A DNA stretch of 48,729 nt from Methylibium rhizosphaerae (GTDB lineage: Bacteria; Pseudomonadota; Gammaproteobacteria; Burkholderiales; Burkholderiaceae_C): the NCBI RefSeq assembly GCF_006386545.1, contig NZ_SWAR01000041.1, positions 1 through 48,729 on the forward strand, in the 5' to 3' direction. The position numbers were made by a program, and so were the translations under genes. Under the pieces are notes generated by a model. The model searched no databases. It saw only the letters and a list, made by a program, of their open reading frames with translations, and had not been told where the DNA came from. Shown here in pieces: positions 16,465 through 27,415 of this stretch; position 1 is the stretch's first letter, and each line of letters begins with the position of its first letter.

Positions 16465-19400
16465 ATGAGCGTTCGCCGGGGTATCAGCATCCTCGACCTG
16501 CTGCCGCAAACCACAGGCGTGGCCACACAGATTCCCGATGGCATCGTGGAGCAGATCGGCATCTTGACGGTGCTGGACCATCGGAGTACCACCAGCAACG
16601 ACTTCTTCTTGCACGAAGGTACGCTGCAATCCTTGGCCGATGCGTTGGACATCAATACCGCGCAGTGGCTCTTGCGCATTCCAGGCCTGACACACGGGTT
16701 GCCCTTCCGCTTGGCCGTGAACCGCGCGCTGGCGGCCAACAACACCGCACAAGAAGGCGCCCCCGGTCTGTGGACCCTTGACATTGAAGTGTGGGACGTG
16801 GAGGTGCTGATCCCTGGCGTGCGTGCGGCACGCAAGACCGGCGGCACCGGTGTCACCCCTTTGACTTTGCAGCCAACCGGCAACACACCGGCACAACAGC
16901 AAGTGCATTTGGTGGCGCAAGGCGTGGTGCGCATATCAGGCGGCCCGGGCGCCACGCCCACACAGGTGCAACTGGTCGATGCGCCTGATCCGTTCGATCC
17001 CACCGCACCCACGGGCTCGGTTATCCGCCTGACGGCCAAGCCATCGAGCTTCTTGTTCGGGTCCAGCCAATACGGCATGACCTTGGACAGCGTGGTGTTG
17101 GACCTGTCGCAAAACTTCACGCCAGCCGACATCGAAGCGCGCGGGCATGACGAGACATGGGAAGGCGTGTCTTACAAAGAGGCCACGTTCTATTTCCCGC
17201 CCGACACGCCGCTGGTGCACAGCCTGTCGGTAAGCACTCGCGATGTGATCATCGGCAGCCCCGGTGGCTTGCAAGGCGAATTGGCGCTGGAGTTTGGTCA
17301 AGACTTCAACGACGTGTTCAATACGCGGCTGACGATTAAGCAGTACCAGAGCAACGGCACCGAAACCGACGTGGCCGAAACCACGCCGGCACCGCGTGGC
17401 ACGGCTTTGCAGTACGCGATCACCACCGGCCCGGGTGACACGCCGCAGCGCGTCCGCGCCGTCTTCGCAGTGGGCGACGATCAGTTCGTTCCCGGCCATA
17501 CCGACCTGGCCGTGAAAGGCGTGTGGTGGAAGTTGCCCGATGGCACCGAGGGCAACACCGCGTCGACACCTTGGTTCAACGCCCCCACCACCAACTTGCT
17601 GCGTTACCGTTTGCGCGTGGGTGACCCTGCCGTTTTGTCCCCGCAGCCATCGCAAGCCAGCGCCATCCCCAACCAGCAGCGCGAGCTGATGGAGGTGAAC
17701 GTCAGCTTCCCGCGTCAAGCGGGCAGCCCATCGGGCATCGGGCCCATGGTGGACGCCACCGTGGGTGCCACGACCTTCAACAACGTACTGCACCTGCGTG
17801 GCCCGCGTGAACGGCTGCAAGGCGTTGTGTTGACCAAACGTGGTGGTGGCAACGTGGCTTGGCGCATGGGCACGGGCAGCGCACCTGTCACGGTGCCTGC
17901 GGCCAACACCTTCACCATCCCAGCCATTGCGCAAGGCACCACCAGCGCCGACGTCGTCGTCATTGACACCAATGGCCAACGCCGTATCCGTGTCGAGGTG
18001 GTGCCGCAAGGGCCATTGGCTGTGGGCCATCAGGTGTCCAGCACGGCCTCGTCGCCTGCGGTGGTCACTGTGGTGGGCACGGATGGGGGTGATGCGACAC
18101 CCACGTCGGTCGTCGACACCTTCTTGGCACGGCCCTTTCACGTCAACAGTGACCGCGCATCTGCACCCACTGCGGCCACGATTGCAGGCACGCAAGTCAC
18201 CGTACCCGCCGGCACCGATGCCGAGGTGGAGGTGCCCATTCCGCGTGGCGATGCCGACCCCTTGCCTGTGCCAGTTCCCGTCGTCACCAACGTGTCGCGC
18301 GTGGTGCAGATGCATTTCGATTGGGACTCGGTCGACCCACTGGGGGTGCTGTACCCCTACACGGGCAGCGACACGACCAACGGCGTCAAGCATGAACAAG
18401 ATGCCTGGCCATTGGCCCTGCACTTCGATGCGTCGCGCGATCACCCCGATGGCACCGATGCCACCAGCCGCTTGCGCAACTGGATCAATGCCCTGGGCAC
18501 GCCCTCAGGCACACGCAAGTTCTATGTGGTGGGCCGCACCGACGACCTGAAATACAACGCCACCGAGGCCGACAACAACAGCTACAACAACGATCTGGCC
18601 GATCGGCGTGCCAATGCAGCCAAGACCGCGTTGATCAACGCGGGCGTGCCTACGACAGACATCATCGTGCGGCACGAAACAGAGGCCTTTGCATCGCCCC
18701 CGCCGGTGGTCGATGCCAACACCCCACCGCCACGCATCATTGCGGTGGGCCGCTTGGCCTTGCCCGCTTCGCGCAAGACGCATCCCTCCGGGGCCACGCT
18801 GCCAGTGTGGAACAGCAGTTGGAACCCCGATGCCGCCGACTGGACCACGCATATGGCGGCGCGCAACGATGCCAACCGCCCGCCTTACCGCTGCGCCGAG
18901 ATCTATGCCGCAGACAGCGGTGCCGCGCCTGCACCGGCCCCTGCGCCTGCACCGGCCAACCTAGGTGTGCCCACGCGCATGTTGGTACCGGGGCCCGATG
19001 GTGCGCCGCCTGCTGGCCTGAGCACCACGAACACCGCGCCTCCACCCACTGATTACCGCGTGCGCCTGCGCGCCAAGTGGGACAGCCCAACGGTGGTCAG
19101 TGTCGCCGATGCCATCCCCACCGAGGCCGAAGCTCTGGTGGCCTGGAAAAAGGCCGCCATCGAGTTGCCGCCATCGGCATCGGGCAACCCACCGGCCATC
19201 CCGGCTCCCCCCCCATCGCCACCCGGACAAGACTTCTGGGAGATCTTGTTGCGTTGGGCTTATGACGCACGCACGGGGCAGACCGAAGCCAGCGGTGCCT
19301 TGAGCCTGCCCGATGGTGCAGTCAACATCAGCAGCGATGCCTTGGCCGGTGCTTTGGCATTTGGTCCGGCCATCACGGCGCTGGCAAATCCAGCCGATGC

Positions 19401-22400
19401 AATCAACGACCCATTGGGTCAATTCGTCGCGGCAGCGGCCATCTTGGCGGTGGGTGCCGCCATTGGCGAGTTGATCAACACAGGCGGCGGGCCAGCGAGC
19501 AGTGTGGACCTGGACAAGGTCGCCATCTCCTACAAATGGAATGGCGCACCACGTGTGTCGGCCACGGTCGACTACACGGTTGACCTGCGTGTCAATGTCA
19601 GCGTGGCGGGCGCCGGGTCCTTGGTGGGCCATCTGCGCATGAAGTACAAAGCCGTGGGCCTGCGGTTTGACGGTGCGCCCGGTGGCGGCTTGTCGGGCGT
19701 GGCATTGACCTACGACAGCATGAGCGTCGAGGTGGTCGACCCCGGCACCTGGAGCTTGGGCGGCCCCTTGGGCAACCTGATCCGCATTGCCGCATCCCGC
19801 ATGGGCAATGGTTCGCAGTGGATGGAGTTCGACCTGGAGTTCGCGCTCAACCTGGGCGTGGTGCGACTGGAAGGCGCCACCATCCGCCTGGGGCTGGAGC
19901 CCTTCAAGGTCGAGTTCCGCGGCCTAACGGCGTCGGTGGACATCCCGGCCACGCTGAAGGGCAAGGGCTCGGTCACCATCGGTGATGGCGGCTCCTTCCG
20001 CGCGTTGATGGCTTTGGAGGTGATCCCTGCCAAGCTCAGTGCCTATGGTTCTCTGGCCGTTGACCAGGACTTCGTGGCCGTGGAAGTGGGTGTGCAGTTG
20101 CCCGTGGGCATCCCATTGGGCGGCACAGGCTTCGGCATCTTCGGCTTCATGGGCCGCTTCGTGGCCAATGGCACGCGCAACACCAATGGCTTGAGCAATG
20201 CCGACCCCGTTCAAAAGCAATTGGGCTGGTATGCACTTCCGCCGCAAGACAAGTACAAACGCAAGTCCGGTCAGTTTGCCTTTGGTGTGGGAGCAGTCAT
20301 TGGCACGCTGCCCGATGGCGCTTTCACCTTCAACGCCGAAGGTTCATTGACCATTGGCTTCCCCGATGTGTCGGTGATCTTCGGCATCGATGCGCACTTG
20401 ATCAGCCAGCGCAAGAGCCAGGCCACCGAGCAAGGCACCGCCAACAATGCCTCGATGCGTATCCTGGGCATGGTGCTGATCGAACCCGATTCGATCATGC
20501 TGGCCGTGCGCGCCTCGTACGAGATCCCGAAGGTGCTCAAGCTGGAGATCCCCATCTCCGCCTTCTTCCCCTTGGCAGGCGGGCTGGCCTGGTACATCCG
20601 CATCGGCACCGACAACGATGCGACACGGCCCGGCAGCCCCGTCACCATCACCTTGTTGCCCGGCACGCTGGACGTGCGCGCCTGGGCCTTTGTGTTGATC
20701 GAAGAGCGCCAACTGCACCACCTGGGCGGCACGCTGGTGCCGGCAGACCTCAACATCTACCCGCTGGACTTCGATGGTTTCTCCATCGGCATGGGCGCAG
20801 GCTTTGATCTGAAGTGGGAAGCCGGCCCCTTCTCGCTGGAGGTCACCGCCTTCTTGCTGGTGGGCATGGGCACCAAGCCCTTGCTGTTTGCCGGCGCTGC
20901 GGGCATCAAGGGCGAGCTGGATCTGGTCGTCATCTCGGTGGGCGTGGACGGCATGATCCACTTCCACATTTCGGATGACTACAACTACATCGAAGGCCAC
21001 TTCTGCGGACATGTGGACCTGTTTTTCTTCGAGGTCTCCGGCTGCGTCGACATCCGCATTGGCGACGACCCGCCGCTCAATATCCCCGAGCCCGAATCGC
21101 CCTTGCTCGGCCTGGATCTGTGCGACCACTTGGCCTGCGTCAAGGGCAAGGCCTCGCGCAAGGCGGCCGAAGAAGTGCCTGTGGTCTGGCCCGACACTGT
21201 GGCCGTTCTGCGTTGCAGTCACTACGTGGAAGACGGCTTGGGCGCGGGCAGCGACTTCGATCGCAAGCTGATCTCGCCCGCGGCCTTGTCGCCTTGGAAT
21301 GGTTCGACCGAACTGAAGTACGCCTATCGCCTCAAGACCTTGGCACTGTGGAAGTTGACCGGCGGCGACCCCAGCGTCGATGGCAACTGGACCAAGATCA
21401 GTGGCCCCTTTGATTCAGCCTGGTGGATGCCCACGCACCGCAAGGCCATCATTGAAAACAGCCCCGATGCCATCCCACCCAGCACCGAAGAGGGCCGCGA
21501 GTTGGGCCTGTTCAGTTGGGATCCGCGTGCCTGGTCGCGCTGGCTGGGCGAAGGCGCGCAGAACGTGCCGGGCGACCCCGCGCAAACCGTGGAAGACATC
21601 TGCGAAGAAAACAGTCCCGCAGACCCATCGTGCGCCTATGGCAAGGGCCGCGTGCACAGCACGGGCAACTTTGGTCTGTTCAAAGCCACGCCGGCAGCGG
21701 GATCGGCCTTCCCCAGTCGCTTCAACGTTGTTGCCCACTTGCCCAATGGCCTCGATGTGGCCACGTTGGTGGCATTGGGCGCTGACGCGGGCTGGACCTG
21801 GTTGCCTGGTGCCGTGGTGCCTTTGCATGGTGGCATCGTTCACCATGGCGTGGCCTTGAGCGAAGGCTGGCGCTTCCCATCGTGGCGCAAGATGGGGCAG
21901 ATCATGGCCACCGCGCCCATGAGCCTGACGCCCAGCAAGCCTTTGATCGAAGGCGAAGTGGTGCTGGAGGTGTGCCTGGAACAACGCGATGTGCCCACAA
22001 CCCAACCCGGCGGCTGCGACAGCATGCCGGCGCAAGATGGATCCGTGGGTGGGTTCACGGGTCAAAGCGGCACCAAGTACGAAGGGGTGGGCAAGGCCTT
22101 CGATGCCGGCGGTGAACGGGCCTTGGCCCTGACCCAGCACAGCTTGTTCGGCAGCTACCCCGGCGCCATCGATGCGGTGTCGGCCGACCTCGACCCGGTT
22201 GACAAGATCACGGTGCTGACGGCCTTCGCGGCCGATGGCAGCATGGTGGGCCAAGCCCGCACACAAGGCCCCGGCCGCCAGTGGCTGCGTGTCGAAGGTG
22301 CAGGCATCGTGCGCATGAGCATCAAGGCCGATGCAGAAGCTGTTGTCTACAAGGTGTGCTGGGGGCATGCACAGCACCTGGCTATTGCCGAGTTGATCCA

Positions 22401-24093
22401 ATTGCAAATCTTGCCTGCGCCGCAGGTCATTGCCACCAACTCCGATGGCAAGGTCTTTGTGCTCACCGGCGAGCCTGTGGACATGCCACCACCTACGGCT
22501 ACCGTGGTGGTGGCGCGCTGCCCCAAGCTGCGTTATGTGTTGCCCAAGGGTTCGACACAAGGCGCGGGTTGGACCAATGTACAGATCGCCCCCTGGTCGC
22601 GTGGCGACGTGGCTTTGGTGGCCTTCTGCGGTGTCACGCTGGAAGCCGCACAAGCCCAGGCGCATGACACCGACTACCGTGGCTCGCTGCAAGGTCTGTT
22701 GCTGGAGTTGATCCAAGCCGCGGCCGACAATAAGCCGACGCACCAGGTCTATCTGGATGCCAACCAGTTGTACGAAATCCGTGCCGACTGGCAATACCAA
22801 GGCTTCCGCCCGGCACACCCTGGTGACGAACCGCCAGCCACATCCAGCGGTACCTGGAAGGATGCAAGCAAGCAAGACCGCTTTCGCTTCCACACCGCCA
22901 ACTTTGGTTTGGCCGTGGCACCTGCACTGGCGCAGAACACCAGCCTGGATGTGGACCCTGCACAAGGCGGCCCAGGTTACGACGAACGCACTTTCGACCC
23001 ACGCGGCCTGTCGCGCTACGTGACGCAAGTGCAGCCCACACACGAAGACCCACCGCACTTCCTGGACGATCACGTCGGCTTCTGGTTCATGGTCGACCAC
23101 TTGCAGCCTCTGGTCGAAAAATACGACCGCATCTTGCAAGTCAAGGTCTTGCATACACGGCCTGATGTGGGCTCGTTGCATGCCTCTCCGCTTCACATCC
23201 CCGGTGATGTCCACATCTTGGATGTGACCGTTTCGGTGAACTGGGCCGTGGACACCCTGGCCTGGTTCCCTGCCGACTACCGCTTCATCGAAGCCAGCGC
23301 CGCCGCACCTTGCATCAACGGCGCGCCCGCAGTGGGCTCGTCGTCCGTGTCGGTCAAGGCCGATCTGGAACCGTTGTCTGAATACGACCTGCTGCTCAAC
23401 GTGGCGCCCAAGACGGTCAATGCATCGTCCGAGGTGGCCGTGGCACGCAGCCACTTCCGCACTTCGCGCTATCGCAACCCCACGGAGATGCTGCGTGCCT
23501 TGGGCTTTGCGCCCGCCATGGGCTTGATGGCCCCCAACGATGCCATTGCCGCCGCACCGTTGGCCAGCGGATCTTTGCAAGTGGGCGACACCGAACTGGA
23601 TGCGGCCTTGACCACCTTGGGACTGGACCCCTGGCCCTTGCCCGCAGGTCCCCGCACCACGGCCATCTGGCTGCGCCCCGCATCTGCTGGGCAACCATGG
23701 AAGCTAGCAGGCATCTTGGTCGAGGCCGACGAGCCCGTACATCGCGCGGGCTTCAAGACCGGTGCGCAAGGCGAGACCGAGCCGTCCGCCCGTTTGGAGG
23801 TCAAGACCTTGCAACTGTTCAAGACCTACGAGAAGAAGAAGCTGGTGCCGCACTTCCCCGGCCCCTTCACCTTTACTTGGGTCACCACGCGGGATGCCTT
23901 GGGTAGCTTGACCGAACGCGTGCGCAACGCCGCCGGCACACGCTGCATCTTCGTGCCGACCACACCCATCGAAGTCATGGGAGGACGCTTGTATGACCTT
24001 GAGCTGCAATTCAAAGAAAACGGTAGCGATGGCGCCTTGGGCCGCTTGCCCTTGTTCGATCGGCCATTGATCGTGGCCCAAGAAGGCGCTTGA
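16465..24093 (+). CDS. Giant 2542-residue protein with OmpA-like segment and beta-rich repeats
   Basis: A strong GGGAGGAAAG site precedes the ATG. No signal peptide is seen. The N-terminal 600 residues look beta-rich, with an early DVIIGSPGGLQGELALEFG segment. An OmpA-like segment lies at about 613-770: VVQMHFDWDSVDP, then FYVVGRTDDLKYNATE and LADRRANAAKTALINAGV. A Pro/Ala linker follows near 821, then a hydrophobic stretch near 958-1005 (FVAAAAILAVGAAIGELI). The next 500 residues read as amphipathic beta repeats (VGVQLPVGIPLGGTGFGIFG and many similar), then a Cys-containing strand pair (HFCGHVDLFFFEVSGCVDI). The final 1000 residues are beta-rich and unrecognised. A DUF6603-like match is possible but unverified. 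Its role could be a large structural or surface protein. Confidence 0.85.
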   Translation: MSVRRGISILDLLPQTTGVATQIPDGIVEQIGILTVLDHRSTTSNDFFLHEGTLQSLADALDINTAQWLLRIPGLTHGLPFRLAVNRALAANNTAQEGAPGLWTLDIEVWDVEVLIPGVRAARKTGGTGVTPLTLQPTGNTPAQQQVHLVAQGVVRISGGPGATPTQVQLVDAPDPFDPTAPTGSVIRLTAKPSSFLFGSSQYGMTLDSVVLDLSQNFTPADIEARGHDETWEGVSYKEATFYFPPDTPLVHSLSVSTRDVIIGSPGGLQGELALEFGQDFNDVFNTRLTIKQYQSNGTETDVAETTPAPRGTALQYAITTGPGDTPQRVRAVFAVGDDQFVPGHTDLAVKGVWWKLPDGTEGNTASTPWFNAPTTNLLRYRLRVGDPAVLSPQPSQASAIPNQQRELMEVNVSFPRQAGSPSGIGPMVDATVGATTFNNVLHLRGPRERLQGVVLTKRGGGNVAWRMGTGSAPVTVPAANTFTIPAIAQGTTSADVVVIDTNGQRRIRVEVVPQGPLAVGHQVSSTASSPAVVTVVGTDGGDATPTSVVDTFLARPFHVNSDRASAPTAATIAGTQVTVPAGTDAEVEVPIPRGDADPLPVPVPVVTNVSRVVQMHFDWDSVDPLGVLYPYTGSDTTNGVKHEQDAWPLALHFDASRDHPDGTDATSRLRNWINALGTPSGTRKFYVVGRTDDLKYNATEADNNSYNNDLADRRANAAKTALINAGVPTTDIIVRHETEAFASPPPVVDANTPPPRIIAVGRLALPASRKTHPSGATLPVWNSSWNPDAADWTTHMAARNDANRPPYRCAEIYAADSGAAPAPAPAPAPANLGVPTRMLVPGPDGAPPAGLSTTNTAPPPTDYRVRLRAKWDSPTVVSVADAIPTEAEALVAWKKAAIELPPSASGNPPAIPAPPPSPPGQDFWEILLRWAYDARTGQTEASGALSLPDGAVNISSDALAGALAFGPAITALANPADAINDPLGQFVAAAAILAVGAAIGELINTGGGPASSVDLDKVAISYKWNGAPRVSATVDYTVDLRVNVSVAGAGSLVGHLRMKYKAVGLRFDGAPGGGLSGVALTYDSMSVEVVDPGTWSLGGPLGNLIRIAASRMGNGSQWMEFDLEFALNLGVVRLEGATIRLGLEPFKVEFRGLTASVDIPATLKGKGSVTIGDGGSFRALMALEVIPAKLSAYGSLAVDQDFVAVEVGVQLPVGIPLGGTGFGIFGFMGRFVANGTRNTNGLSNADPVQKQLGWYALPPQDKYKRKSGQFAFGVGAVIGTLPDGAFTFNAEGSLTIGFPDVSVIFGIDAHLISQRKSQATEQGTANNASMRILGMVLIEPDSIMLAVRASYEIPKVLKLEIPISAFFPLAGGLAWYIRIGTDNDATRPGSPVTITLLPGTLDVRAWAFVLIEERQLHHLGGTLVPADLNIYPLDFDGFSIGMGAGFDLKWEAGPFSLEVTAFLLVGMGTKPLLFAGAAGIKGELDLVVISVGVDGMIHFHISDDYNYIEGHFCGHVDLFFFEVSGCVDIRIGDDPPLNIPEPESPLLGLDLCDHLACVKGKASRKAAEEVPVVWPDTVAVLRCSHYVEDGLGAGSDFDRKLISPAALSPWNGSTELKYAYRLKTLALWKLTGGDPSVDGNWTKISGPFDSAWWMPTHRKAIIENSPDAIPPSTEEGRELGLFSWDPRAWSRWLGEGAQNVPGDPAQTVEDICEENSPADPSCAYGKGRVHSTGNFGLFKATPAAGSAFPSRFNVVAHLPNGLDVATLVALGADAGWTWLPGAVVPLHGGIVHHGVALSEGWRFPSWRKMGQIMATAPMSLTPSKPLIEGEVVLEVCLEQRDVPTTQPGGCDSMPAQDGSVGGFTGQSGTKYEGVGKAFDAGGERALALTQHSLFGSYPGAIDAVSADLDPVDKITVLTAFAADGSMVGQARTQGPGRQWLRVEGAGIVRMSIKADAEAVVYKVCWGHAQHLAIAELIQLQILPAPQVIATNSDGKVFVLTGEPVDMPPPTATVVVARCPKLRYVLPKGSTQGAGWTNVQIAPWSRGDVALVAFCGVTLEAAQAQAHDTDYRGSLQGLLLELIQAAADNKPTHQVYLDANQLYEIRADWQYQGFRPAHPGDEPPATSSGTWKDASKQDRFRFHTANFGLAVAPALAQNTSLDVDPAQGGPGYDERTFDPRGLSRYVTQVQPTHEDPPHFLDDHVGFWFMVDHLQPLVEKYDRILQVKVLHTRPDVGSLHASPLHIPGDVHILDVTVSVNWAVDTLAWFPADYRFIEASAAAPCINGAPAVGSSSVSVKADLEPLSEYDLLLNVAPKTVNASSEVAVARSHFRTSRYRNPTEMLRALGFAPAMGLMAPNDAIAAAPLASGSLQVGDTELDAALTTLGLDPWPLPAGPRTTAIWLRPASAGQPWKLAGILVEADEPVHRAGFKTGAQGETEPSARLEVKTLQLFKTYEKKKLVPHFPGPFTFTWVTTRDALGSLTERVRNAAGTRCIFVPTTPIEVMGGRLYDLELQFKENGSDGALGRLPLFDRPLIVAQEGA

Positions 24094-24111
24094 CGCGACA
24101 GGAGGACCTAC

Positions 24112-27100
24112 ATGAGCAGCATTCAGGCCCCTGCATGGGCATTCACCGCGGAAGCTATCGATGGTGTGGGCGACACCCACTTGCCAGCCGGCGTGCATGT
24201 GCGTGCGCTGCCCTCGCCCCAACTGGGCATCCCCGCCACGCCCTTGGCCGTGTACCGATCGGTGCTGACACCCGACCATGTCAAGCGCCTGGCACTGAGC
24301 GGTGGCGTGATCTGGGTGGACAGCCAAGGCCAGCACTTGACCGAGCCCTTCCAGGTCACGCCCGACAACCCGGTATACGGCTACTTTCCGCGGCCCGACG
24401 TGATCTGGGCCGAGCTGAACGCCGTGCCGGCCATCCTGCCGAACACTCCATCGCCATTGATCCCCATTCATGAGATCACGCCCACGGCGGGCAGGCTCAC
24501 ACCGCGCTTGACGGTGCCGGTCAGCCGCATGGTCGCCACAGCGGCCGCCTCCACCGCGGCAACGACAACCCCAGCCCTCTCAACGGCCACAGCCTCACCG
24601 TCTGCCACCGTCACTTCCGCCACGATCGCCACGCCTGTCAACCCGGGCGGCATCGCCTCTGCGGCGGCTGGCAAGCCCGCCCCCTTGCGCTTTGAAGCCC
24701 TGACCTCCACAGCACAAGGCCCCGCAGCCTTCCAGTCGCGCAGCAAAGCGCCTTACGTGCTGGCAGCCTGGACCATCCCCATGGTGCGCGTGGTGGGACA
24801 GGGCACGGTCAATGGCATCCGCTGGCTGGCCTTCGAGCGGGCCAAAGAATTCCAGCGTGATGAATTGTGGGAAGTGTGGAGCCTGCCCATCGACACGCCC
24901 ACGCCACGCTACGTGCCCACGGCCAATGCCCGCATGGAAGCCAAAGACCGCGTCAACCGCGCAGCCGTGCTCAAACAGCCTATGTACGTGGCCTACGGTG
25001 CAACCGGTCCTGCCGCCGCTCCCTCCGCCACAGGCGCCGATGCCTTGGCTCGCGTGGGCCAAGTCGATGGCGAGTTGCAGCGCTGGCTGGACATCTTGCT
25101 CAACGACATGAGCGCCCCGACGTGGGAGCTGCAAGACACCCACGGCATCACGGGCCAGGCCAAGAGCAACGTCAGCATCCCTATCGAGCCTTTCATGCTG
25201 GCCGGTGCCGTGGACCCGGATGTGGGCCACCACCTGGCCTTTGGCGACGTGGACAGCAAAGTGCCTGCGGCCGATGGATCCTTGGTCTTGTACCGTGTGC
25301 GCGGCTTGTGGCGCTGGACGCCCCAGCGTTGGAACATCTTCCAACGCCCGGCCTTTTCAGCAGCGGTGCGCGCCAAGCCGGAAGATGCTGTGCAGTTTTT
25401 CCCCGAACTCAAACAGTTCGACATCGTCCCCACAGAAGAGGGCCCCTTTGTGGACCTGCACACCATGGCCGTGGCAATGAGGGGCACCCCGCCCGATGTG
25501 CCCGGCAGTGTGAACTGGATCACCACCGAAGACCGGGGCTGGCTGGCCGCACCACCGCCGCCCAATGTGCGCCGCGCCTTGCGTCTGCTGGCCAATGGTT
25601 TCGTGCCCCATGCCGTGTCCGCCTTGGCCGCCGCCGATGGCAATGGCCTGCGCACCTTGCACCCCTTCCCCAAAGTGGGTCGCATCACCATTGGCAAGCC
25701 CTTGCCCAGTGGCACGCCTTTGCCTGTGATCGTGTCGCGTCCCGTCGATGCCACCGGTCCGGGCGAAGGCCGCTTTGAAGACCGCGACGCGCCCGCTGGC
25801 GCCGTGGACTACCAGTTGGCCCAGGGCGATTGGTTTGGCCGCTGGTCCGGCTGGACTCACCGCACAGCACCGGCCAAGGCCCGCACCGTGCCTATGAAGC
25901 CCACGATAGAGCTGTATCCACAACCGCCCACCGTGCCCAGCCCAGTCCCCAATGGCCTGCTGCACGGCACGATCGAAGTGCGCATCCCCATCCCGCGCAC
26001 ACCAGACTTGCCTGCGGGAGGATCCGCCTTGATGCGATTGGACCTGGACGAAACCTTTGCAGGCTTGGCCACCACCACGACCAGCTACACCCTGGGCAGT
26101 CTGGCCGGGGCCACCTTGGAACTGCACCCTGCACCAGCACATGACATCCTGGTCATCCATCGCAATGGGCCGGACCTGCCACGCTGCGGCAGCAAGAAGG
26201 TGACCTACACCGCGCGTTGGATCGATGTGCTCAACCTGGTGTCACCCAATGCGGATCCAGCCTCGCGCACGATCATGGACCCACGTCCGCCCGAAGCGCC
26301 ACCTGTCATTACCGAGTTGCGCTACACGGCCCGGCCCGATGTGCAAGGCCATGCCCGCGTCGACCTGGACTTTGGCAGCACCGTGGGCACGCGCTACCGC
26401 GTGTTTGCCAGCAACGAGACCATCTTGCTCAAAGCCCTGCAAAACGACGGCCATGTGGCGGCTCGCAACGACATCCTCAGTGCCGCGCCCGGCGCGCCGC
26501 GTGCGATGAAGTTCAAGCAATACAAGGCCTTGTTCGGTTGGGACCACTTCGAGAACCTGACCAAGCAACCCATTGAAGCCACCAGCAGTACCACACGCTT
26601 TGTGCATCGGGTTTCGGGTTCATTGGATGTGTTGACCATCTACCGCGTGCTGGGCGAAGGCCCCACCGGCGTTCTGTCAGAGATCACCGAGTCTGAGCTG
26701 GTGCCCTTTGCCGTGCCCAATCTGGGCGCACCGGCACGGCCACAGATTGCTGTGGTCAATGCCGGCCTGGACCCCACCACCAGCGGTGTCAAGCTGCGAG
26801 TGAAGGTGCCGCGCGCCAAGGCTGCGCCCAAAGCCTGGCGCTTGCGTCGCGCCAGCGTGCCCGTGAGCGACCCATTGCGCATGGACCTCGTGGCGCATGG
26901 CAGCGTCAGCAGCCCCATCGTAGAACGCGATGGCACCAGCTTTGACATCACCGTGTCCGAGCCGCTCAAGGCATGGCGCCATTACCGCTTTGCCGTCGAA
27001 GTGCAAGCCGATGATCCGCCCGGAGCCCCCACCGTGGGAGTAGTCCTGCCCGGCGAATGGAGCGAGGCCAGCGCCACCGCGCAATTGGCCGTGATCCCGC

Positions 27101-27408
27101 CCGACGAGCCTGCGGCGGCCACCTCAGTGAGCGTGGCCAATGTGGCCGAAGGATTGAAGGTCACCATGCACCACCCCGCAGCCATCAGCCTGATCAGTAC
27201 GGCCCTGGGCGACCATCGCTTTGAGACCTGGCGCGTGGAGCCCGGCAAACGCCCCACGCTGCGCGAGTTGCTCTTCATACGTGGCGCAGGCGACGTCTGG
27301 GAAGCCGTGGACCCTGGCGTGGTCGCGCCGCCCGGTACCTATGTCACCGTCAGCGTGATCGACCCCATCGGCCGCCGCAGCGAGGCCAGGCCTTCCAACC
27401 AGATCTGA
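24112..27408 (+). CDS. Large beta-domain protein, second gene of giant operon
   Basis: This 1098-residue protein starts 18 bp after the previous stop, with AGGAGGACC upstream. There is no signal peptide. After an N-terminal domain of about 140 residues comes a low-complexity Ala/Thr/Ser linker (about 142-195), then several unassigned segments rich in Trp and Pro. From about residue 600 the sequence looks like consecutive fibronectin-type-III-like beta sandwiches. Examples are PPVITELRYTARPDVQGHAR, then RYRVFASNETILLKAL, and a later KLRVKVPRAKAAPKAWRLRR. No catalytic motif is visible. Such domains usually bind proteins or sugars or form spacers. Tight spacing and shared unusual codon use argue that all three giant genes work together. 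Confidence 0.82.
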   Translation: MSSIQAPAWAFTAEAIDGVGDTHLPAGVHVRALPSPQLGIPATPLAVYRSVLTPDHVKRLALSGGVIWVDSQGQHLTEPFQVTPDNPVYGYFPRPDVIWAELNAVPAILPNTPSPLIPIHEITPTAGRLTPRLTVPVSRMVATAAASTAATTTPALSTATASPSATVTSATIATPVNPGGIASAAAGKPAPLRFEALTSTAQGPAAFQSRSKAPYVLAAWTIPMVRVVGQGTVNGIRWLAFERAKEFQRDELWEVWSLPIDTPTPRYVPTANARMEAKDRVNRAAVLKQPMYVAYGATGPAAAPSATGADALARVGQVDGELQRWLDILLNDMSAPTWELQDTHGITGQAKSNVSIPIEPFMLAGAVDPDVGHHLAFGDVDSKVPAADGSLVLYRVRGLWRWTPQRWNIFQRPAFSAAVRAKPEDAVQFFPELKQFDIVPTEEGPFVDLHTMAVAMRGTPPDVPGSVNWITTEDRGWLAAPPPPNVRRALRLLANGFVPHAVSALAAADGNGLRTLHPFPKVGRITIGKPLPSGTPLPVIVSRPVDATGPGEGRFEDRDAPAGAVDYQLAQGDWFGRWSGWTHRTAPAKARTVPMKPTIELYPQPPTVPSPVPNGLLHGTIEVRIPIPRTPDLPAGGSALMRLDLDETFAGLATTTTSYTLGSLAGATLELHPAPAHDILVIHRNGPDLPRCGSKKVTYTARWIDVLNLVSPNADPASRTIMDPRPPEAPPVITELRYTARPDVQGHARVDLDFGSTVGTRYRVFASNETILLKALQNDGHVAARNDILSAAPGAPRAMKFKQYKALFGWDHFENLTKQPIEATSSTTRFVHRVSGSLDVLTIYRVLGEGPTGVLSEITESELVPFAVPNLGAPARPQIAVVNAGLDPTTSGVKLRVKVPRAKAAPKAWRLRRASVPVSDPLRMDLVAHGSVSSPIVERDGTSFDITVSEPLKAWRHYRFAVEVQADDPPGAPTVGVVLPGEWSEASATAQLAVIPPDEPAAATSVSVANVAEGLKVTMHHPAAISLISTALGDHRFETWRVEPGKRPTLRELLFIRGAGDVWEAVDPGVVAPPGTYVTVSVIDPIGRRSEARPSNQI

Positions 27409-27415
27409 GTCCGCC

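Noticed and set aside
21415-23694. Very long minus-strand frame (759 codons) inside the giant gene
   Set aside because: It is antisense to a strongly supported gene. Its His/Gln/Arg-rich translation is the usual shadow of GC-rich coding DNA.
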